11,451 nucleotides of DNA. Origin: an uncultured Parabacteroides sp. Its GTDB lineage: Bacteria > Bacteroidota > Bacteroidia > Bacteroidales > Tannerellaceae. Where the stretch lies: assembly GCA_900552465.1 (NCBI GenBank), contig URZO01000124.1:1-11451 (forward strand), written 5' to 3'. The notes beneath the pieces were generated by a model. That model searched no databases and was not told where the DNA came from. It was given only the letters and a program-made list of their open reading frames with translations. Positions 6,914 through 11,451 of the stretch are shown in pieces. The stretch's first letter is position 1. Each line of letters opens with the position of its first letter. A program made the position numbers and the translations under genes.

Positions 6914-9900
6914 ATGATAAAGTCTGGCGGTAAACCTATAATTTGCGGAATATTCATATATTTAATGTTTTTCCTCCTTTTGTCTTCCTATATGCAGGCA
7001 AGTACGACAAAGGCGGTTAGTTCGAGAATACTGGTCATCAGTTCTTATTCTCCGATTAAGGAAGATGGAAACCGGGTGATTTCGTCTTTCATTACTCAAA
7101 TGAAAACGAATACTGATGTGAAGATCTCCGTCGAATATATGGATTCTGAATCGTCTTCTTCTTTTGGGGACTGGGCCGAGTGGATGCGACAGTTGTTCGA
7201 GGCATATCAGATACGGCCCAAGGTCGTTGTCCTGATGGGGAATGAGGCCTGGTCGGCTTATCGGCTCACCTGTCCTGACGAGTGGCGCGATACCCCTGTC
7301 GTTCTGGGATGTGTGAAAGGCTCTTTTATCGATTATGAACGTTTGGATGATTTGTGTCTGCTCACTGTCGGAGACATGCAGCGGATAGAAGATTCCTTCG
7401 GCAGTTTTAAGGTGACAGGATATGCTTATAAGGACTATCTGTCCGAAAATTTCAGTTTGGTTAAAAGGCTCCAGCCTCAGGTGAAGCATATCGCTTTTTG
7501 TTATGACAACCGCTATAATATATCCTTTTTCGAAGACTACCTGAAAACTCTTTGCGAGCAGACCGATTCGCTCGATTTCTGTTATCTGGATGGCAACAGG
7601 TTGTCTACGACCCAATTGCTCGACTCTATTTCCCGGATGGACGATACCTACGCGCTGTTGACGGCAGGTTGGTATACCGATGCCCTCCAATATCCCCATG
7701 CTCATTCGAAGCTCCATAATGAATTGCCGCATTATTCTTCGATACCGCTTTTCCAAACGCTTGACCAGGGAATGATAAACATGAATTACATCGGTGGCTA
7801 TTACATCTTGGGAGAAGAAATGGGGAAAGATATAGCCTCTCTTACCTATAGTGTTCTGACTAAAGGGATAGATGGCAGCCCGTCCTTCCAGTATACTCCT
7901 GCGCAGCCCCGTTATTATATCAATTATCCGACATTCGTGGAGGCTGGCTTTGATATTTCTTTGCTGCCGGAGGATGTCGTGTTTTATAATAAAGCACCGA
8001 CTTTGTGGGAGGAACACTCGCTAAAAATCGTACTTCTCGTCTGTTCAATAATCCTGATGCTTGTTATTTTCGTTGTAATCCTGCAATATAGGAAACGAAA
8101 GGAAGAGGCCTACAAAACGGCTAATGCCAGAATGTTCGAACTTCTAAGCCGGATGCCGGACATGGCGACAATCTACGACTCGGAACTGAATATTGTGGAT
8201 ATTGTCAATCCGCAGGAACATGTTTTACACGGAAACGATATCAAAAAGATGGTCGGGCGTAATTTGTTTGAGATCAGTGAAGAATATACAAGGTTCGCTG
8301 ATATGATGAACTGCATTATTAGTAATGTGAAAGCTACGATAGAGACCGGCGAGGTAAGAGTCTTTAATTACGAATATGTAAAAGATAATGAAACCAAATA
8401 CACCAAAGCGCGTGTCGTCCCTTTCGGGGAAGATTCCGTCATTTGTTTTACCCACGATGTGACTCCCTATGTCGTTGCGGAAAAGGAGATATTGCAGTTA
8501 AAGACTTTTTTGCAGTCGATTATGGATAACCTGCCTGTCGGCCTGTTTATCAAAGATGTAGATAACCATTTCCGTTATCGGTTCTACAACAATAAAGTCT
8601 CTGAATTTTATGAAGAAGACTTTGGCATCATGTTAGGTAAGAACGACTTTGAAGCCAATGACCCGGAGGCGGAACATTTCATGGAAGAGGACCTGAAAGT
8701 CTTGGAAAGCGATGAACCGATTACATTCAACCGGGTGTTCTATGATCATAAAACCGGAGCCCCTAAACGTTGGGGAGTTACTACGAAGACACGTCTCAAA
8801 GACCAGGAAGGTAAGCTGTATATTGTCGCAACGACAGTCGATACAACGGAAATCCGTAAGAATGAGCAGGAACTGAAAGAAAACAAGCTGAAGCTGGACT
8901 TTACGTTGAAGGCGGCCCAGATCATTTCATGGGAATATAACGTCGATGCCCGGAGCTTTTATTCTCCGGATTCCACCATTTTTGATGGAACGATAATTCC
9001 CCTGGAAGATTATCTCTCTTTTGTCCATCCTGACGACCGGATTCTATTGAGCCAGGGCTTGGAAGATCTTGCCGGCGGGAAAATACCGGTGATGGATGTA
9101 CAGATTCGTACGACTGTACCTGCTTTGGGAAACCGCTGGTTTGAAATGCATGCCGGACCGTGGCAGGACGAGGACGGAAGAATCCATAAACTGATAGGCC
9201 TGCGTTGCGATATTACAGATCTGAAAATGACAAACGAACTGATCCGCTTGCGCAATAAGGCCGAGGAGGCTAACCGCCTGAAGAGCGCGTTCCTGGCCAA
9301 TATGAGCCATGAGATACGAACTCCGCTCAATGCAATTGTTGGTTTCTCCAACCTGATAGCGGCGGCAGAAGATAAAGAGGAGATAGATGAGTATATCAAA
9401 ATCGTGGAGACGAACAACGAACTTCTTCTCCAATTGATTAGCGATATTCTCGACTTGTCCAAGATCGAAGCCGGGCAGTTGGATTTTAATTATACGGATG
9501 TCGACCTGTCGGAAGTCTTCGGTAATTTGTATCAGGTTTATAAATGCCGGGTGAAAGAAGGGGTCGAGCTTGTTTGCCGGCAACCTCATCCCGGTTATGT
9601 GATCCATTCGGAAAAAAACAGGTTGACGCAGGTCGTTTCCAATTTCCTGAGCAACGCCTGTAAATACACCTCGGAAGGCTCCATAATCATGGGGTATGAG
9701 GCACAGGGCGAAGTCCTTCGTTTTTATGTAACAGATACGGGTAAAGGAATTTCTGAGGAAAATATACCACATGTATTTGAACGATTTGCTAAATTTGACA
9801 GCTTTGTACAGGGAACGGGGCTGGGACTTTCCATCTGCCAGTCGATTGTTCAATGCCTGGGTGGCGAAATCGGTGCTGAATCGGTATTGGGTCAGGGATC

Positions 9901-9943
9901 TACTTTCTGGTTTACGATCCCGTATGAACCGGCAAGCAAATAA
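6914..9943 (+). CDS. Sensor histidine kinase with periplasmic binding-protein-like sensor, no receiver
   Basis: A 1009-residue membrane kinase, paralogous to the upstream gene. Order: signal peptide with hydrophobic IICGIFIYLMFFLLLSSYMQA (residues 9-29); periplasmic binding-protein-like domain to about 368; TM 372-391; three PAS-like domains (about 407-525, 530-650, 661-775); HisKA with His799 in SHEIRTPL; HATPase with Asn902 (N box), DTGKG (941-945) and GTGLGLS (967-973). It ends directly after the ATPase fold, so it has no receiver and needs a separate response regulator, not encoded here. The TM starts at the same residue number as in the neighbour, showing equal sensor length. The kinase cores are nearly identical around the H box (NRLKSAFLANMSHEIRTPL in both, and LLLQLISDILDLSKIEAG). 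It differs by one extra PAS domain and the missing receiver. The stop codon abuts an ATG for the transporter gene. The signal sensed is unknown. Confidence 0.9.
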   Translation: MIKSGGKPIICGIFIYLMFFLLLSSYMQASTTKAVSSRILVISSYSPIKEDGNRVISSFITQMKTNTDVKISVEYMDSESSSSFGDWAEWMRQLFEAYQIRPKVVVLMGNEAWSAYRLTCPDEWRDTPVVLGCVKGSFIDYERLDDLCLLTVGDMQRIEDSFGSFKVTGYAYKDYLSENFSLVKRLQPQVKHIAFCYDNRYNISFFEDYLKTLCEQTDSLDFCYLDGNRLSTTQLLDSISRMDDTYALLTAGWYTDALQYPHAHSKLHNELPHYSSIPLFQTLDQGMINMNYIGGYYILGEEMGKDIASLTYSVLTKGIDGSPSFQYTPAQPRYYINYPTFVEAGFDISLLPEDVVFYNKAPTLWEEHSLKIVLLVCSIILMLVIFVVILQYRKRKEEAYKTANARMFELLSRMPDMATIYDSELNIVDIVNPQEHVLHGNDIKKMVGRNLFEISEEYTRFADMMNCIISNVKATIETGEVRVFNYEYVKDNETKYTKARVVPFGEDSVICFTHDVTPYVVAEKEILQLKTFLQSIMDNLPVGLFIKDVDNHFRYRFYNNKVSEFYEEDFGIMLGKNDFEANDPEAEHFMEEDLKVLESDEPITFNRVFYDHKTGAPKRWGVTTKTRLKDQEGKLYIVATTVDTTEIRKNEQELKENKLKLDFTLKAAQIISWEYNVDARSFYSPDSTIFDGTIIPLEDYLSFVHPDDRILLSQGLEDLAGGKIPVMDVQIRTTVPALGNRWFEMHAGPWQDEDGRIHKLIGLRCDITDLKMTNELIRLRNKAEEANRLKSAFLANMSHEIRTPLNAIVGFSNLIAAAEDKEEIDEYIKIVETNNELLLQLISDILDLSKIEAGQLDFNYTDVDLSEVFGNLYQVYKCRVKEGVELVCRQPHPGYVIHSEKNRLTQVVSNFLSNACKYTSEGSIIMGYEAQGEVLRFYVTDTGKGISEENIPHVFERFAKFDSFVQGTGLGLSICQSIVQCLGGEIGAESVLGQGSTFWFTIPYEPASK

Positions 9944-9970
9944 ATGAGTATAAAAACAAATAACAATAGA

Positions 9971-11182
9971 ATGGAAAAAGTAAAGAAATCGTTGGTAAAG
10001 AAAGAGTATCTTATTCCTTTTATATTAGTCACTTCACTGTTTTTCTTATGGGGTTTCGCACATGCCATACTGGATGTATTGAATAAACATTTTCAGGAAG
10101 CGCTTGTCATGACAAAAGCCCACTCCGCCCTGATCCAGGCAACGATGTACACCGGCTATTTTACGATGGCGATCCCTGCCGGTCTTTTTATTAATAAATA
10201 CGGCTACCGCCAGGGCGTCGTGTTCGGGCTGATCCTCTATGGCATCGGTTCGCTGCTTTTCATCCCGAGTGAACAGCTGATGTCGTTCAACTTCTTCCTC
10301 TTTTCCCTGTTCGTGATCGGTTGCGGGTTGACCTTCCTCGAGACGGCAGCCAATCCCTACGTGACGGAATTGGGGGATCGCGAGACGGCCGCCAGCCGTT
10401 TGAACCTCGCGCAATCTTTTAACGGTTTGGGATGTATCTGTGCTCCGGTAATCGGCGGTATGCTACTGTTCTCCGGCAATGGGGAGGCTAATATCGCATT
10501 GCCCTATACCGTGATGGGAGTCGTCGTGCTGGCTGTCGCCCTTGTCTTTTTCCGTATCCGCCTGCCGGAGATCAGCCATGACGATTGCGAAGAAACAGCC
10601 GTCGAAGCGAAAGCCGGGTTAGGGGGATTATGGAAACACCGTTGTTTTACGTGGGGAGTGATGGCATTGTTCTGCTACGAAATTGCCGAGATATCCATTA
10701 ATAGCTTCTTTATCAATTATGTAACGGATGATGGCTGGATGGATGCACACGATGCTGCCATTGTCCTTTCTTTCGGCGGGTTGGGGTTGTTTATGGTCGG
10801 ACGCGTTATCGGTAGCTGGATTATGAGTTATATCCGGGCGGAGAAGGTGTTGTTCGTCTGTGCAATCTTTACCGTTCTGGGAGCCCTGCTGATTACGTTG
10901 GACTTGGGTGTCCTGTCGAAAGGAGCATTGTTTGCCTGCTATGTGTTCGAAGCTATCATGTTCCCCACCATCTTTGCCATCTCGCTGAAAGGCTTGGGCG
11001 ATTACACGAAACGAGCCTCCTCCTTCCTGATGATGTCACCGATAGGAGGAGCGGTCGGCCCGCTGCTGATGGGTTATGTGGCGGATGTCTCGACAATGGC
11101 CTTTTCCTTTATTGTCCCGTTGTTCGGATATGCGGTCGTACTGATCTATTCTTATATGGTGATGACGAAGAAGATACGCTGA
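9971..11182 (+). CDS. Sugar MFS transporter, FHS family (FucP/GluP-like)
   Basis: A 403-residue inner-membrane symporter with about 12 hydrophobic segments. It matches the fucose-galactose-glucose:H+ symporter (FHS) family: FFLWGFAHAILDVLNKHFQ at the end of the first helix region, the charged loop after the second helix (NKYGYRQG), and LETAANPY (123-130) in the fourth helix region. Members import monosaccharides such as fucose, glucose, galactose or N-acetylglucosamine; the substrate cannot be decided here. I prefer ATG 9971 (MEKVKKSLVKKEYLIPF) because homologues usually start a few residues before the Leu-Val-Lys-Lys stretch. ATG 9944 directly follows the kinase stop codon (TAAATG) and would add nine hydrophilic residues. 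No promoter is visible in the gap, so it is probably co-transcribed with the second kinase, linking sensing to uptake. No terminator is seen after it. Confidence 0.88.
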   Translation: MEKVKKSLVKKEYLIPFILVTSLFFLWGFAHAILDVLNKHFQEALVMTKAHSALIQATMYTGYFTMAIPAGLFINKYGYRQGVVFGLILYGIGSLLFIPSEQLMSFNFFLFSLFVIGCGLTFLETAANPYVTELGDRETAASRLNLAQSFNGLGCICAPVIGGMLLFSGNGEANIALPYTVMGVVVLAVALVFFRIRLPEISHDDCEETAVEAKAGLGGLWKHRCFTWGVMALFCYEIAEISINSFFINYVTDDGWMDAHDAAIVLSFGGLGLFMVGRVIGSWIMSYIRAEKVLFVCAIFTVLGALLITLDLGVLSKGALFACYVFEAIMFPTIFAISLKGLGDYTKRASSFLMMSPIGGAVGPLLMGYVADVSTMAFSFIVPLFGYAVVLIYSYMVMTKKIR

Positions 11183-11191
11183 GTTCACTAA

Positions 11192-11353
11192 CGGACGGAC
11201 AACAGCCTTATAAATGCACGGACCGAACGGCATTACCAGGTGGTCTTCTATCAGGTGTTCAAACAGATGGGGCAGTTCTGCGACGCCGAAGTGCGCAGTG
11301 CCTGGGGGACTTATTGTATAAAACGCATTTTTCAGGTTGAAAAGAGGTCCTAA
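11192..11353 (+). pseudogene. Remnant of an AAA-ATPase/PD-(D/E)XK nuclease-domain protein
   Basis: One forward frame, open from 11192 to the stop at 11351-11353, reads RTDNSLINARTERHYQVVFY and continues QVFKQMGQFCDAEVRSA (to about 11302). This closely resembles the start of the C-terminal PD-(D/E)XK-like domain of the large AAA-ATPase-like family abundant in Bacteroidales, where ERHYQ..FY..F..MG....AEVRS is normally followed by GRADAV. Here the sequence diverges right after RSA (WGTYCIKRIF) and stops 16 codons later, so the nuclease-like core is missing. There is no start codon or ATPase domain upstream, because the frame is closed at 11189. I read it as an internal fragment of a decayed gene. 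The family match is from memory of its motifs. Confidence 0.55.
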
Positions 11354-11391
11354 TCCAAACAAATGTCAATCCGCTTTTTTGACCTCAAAAA

Positions 11392-11451
11392 GGGACTTTT
11401 TCTTATGATCCGGAACCTTATCGCCATGAAGAGGGACTTTATCGCTCTGAT
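11392..11451. repeat. Degenerate tandem repeat, 20-21-bp period, running off the window
   Basis: Three copies of a 12-base core similar to GGGACTTTATCG start at 11392 (GGGACTTTTTCT), 11412 (GGAACCTTATCG) and 11433 (GGGACTTTATCG), spaced 20 and 21 bp. The cores at 11392 and 11412 each match the 11433 copy at 10 of 12 bases. The linkers also share ATGA. A more decayed unit may lie at about 11366-11386. The array reaches the last base, so its full length is unknown. No reading frame of note covers it. Confidence 0.6.

Noticed and set aside
6962..8017. 351-codon minus-strand open frame inside the second kinase gene
   Set aside because: It lies antisense to the clearly coding periplasmic domain, shows no recognisable family motif, and has a composition typical of antisense shadows. 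The forward frame carries the signal peptide and sensor.
9044..9853. 269-codon minus-strand open frame in the second kinase core
   Set aside because: It is antisense to the HisKA/HATPase region whose motifs are intact; the similar antisense frame at 5472-6005 in the paralogue shows it is a by-product of the conserved forward sequence.
3666..9943. Canonical Bacteroides hybrid two-component system (HTCS) for polysaccharide sensing
   Set aside because: HTCS proteins have a beta-propeller/Y_Y_Y periplasmic sensor and a C-terminal AraC-type DNA-binding domain. Neither kinase here has them, and no SusC/SusD genes are present.
11036..11362. 108-codon minus-strand open frame at the right end
   Set aside because: It overlaps the permease C-terminus antisense, and its upstream part is antisense to the forward frame that resembles the PD-(D/E)XK family. 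No independent family motif was recognised.
11387..11401. Terminator hairpin after the permease (AAAAAG / CTTTTT with loop GGA)
   Set aside because: It is only a 6-bp A/T stem, lies about 200 bases beyond the permease stop, and is explained as part of the tandem repeat.
11387..11451. CRISPR array
   Set aside because: The unit is 20-21 bp with no unique spacers and the copies are degenerate, which is a tandem repeat and not a repeat-spacer array.

Overview
The window looks like chromosomal DNA of a Bacteroidales bacterium, most likely Parabacteroides or a close relative. The evidence is several promoter elements of the Bacteroidetes type (TAnnTTTG with an upstream TTG or TTTG), the lack of strong Shine-Dalgarno sites before most starts, very large periplasmic-sensor histidine kinases, and an FHS-family sugar permease typical of gut Bacteroidetes. 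The genus is inferred from protein style only; the order is much safer.

Layout: positions 1-156 are non-coding and carry inverted repeats, including a perfect 15-bp hairpin at 99-140. A short-form mannose-1-phosphate guanylyltransferase gene (manC type) lies on the minus strand at 157-1236. A divergent intergenic region (1237-1399) holds a minus-strand promoter for manC and a near-consensus plus-strand promoter for a tRNA-Leu(CAA) gene at 1400-1483, which ends in a long-stem intrinsic terminator. A patatin-like phospholipase (1557-2354) and an integral-membrane acyltransferase of the AT3 family (2371-3537) follow as a tight pair.

The core of the window is a three-gene sensory and transport block. 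First is a hybrid sensor kinase (3666-6785: periplasmic binding-protein-like domain, one TM segment, two PAS-like domains, HisKA, HATPase, REC). Second is a paralogous kinase without a receiver (6914-9943: same sensor architecture, three PAS-like domains). Third is an FHS/FucP-type sugar MFS transporter (start 9971, or 9944 directly abutting the second kinase). Each kinase has its own Bacteroidetes-type promoter, and both promoter regions share a similar 18-19-bp motif. No DNA-binding output domain is encoded here. The simplest model is that the kinases sense a small ligand, possibly a sugar, through their periplasmic domains and control this permease and/or distant genes. The ligand and the output are unknown.

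The right end (11183-11451) holds a remnant that resembles the C-terminal nuclease-like domain of the AAA-ATPase/PD-(D/E)XK proteins common in Bacteroidales. It is followed by a degenerate tandem repeat with a 20-21-bp period that runs off the window edge. Nothing in the window is proven to be a new system. The paired kinase/transporter block and the decayed, repeat-bearing right end are the parts most worth checking.
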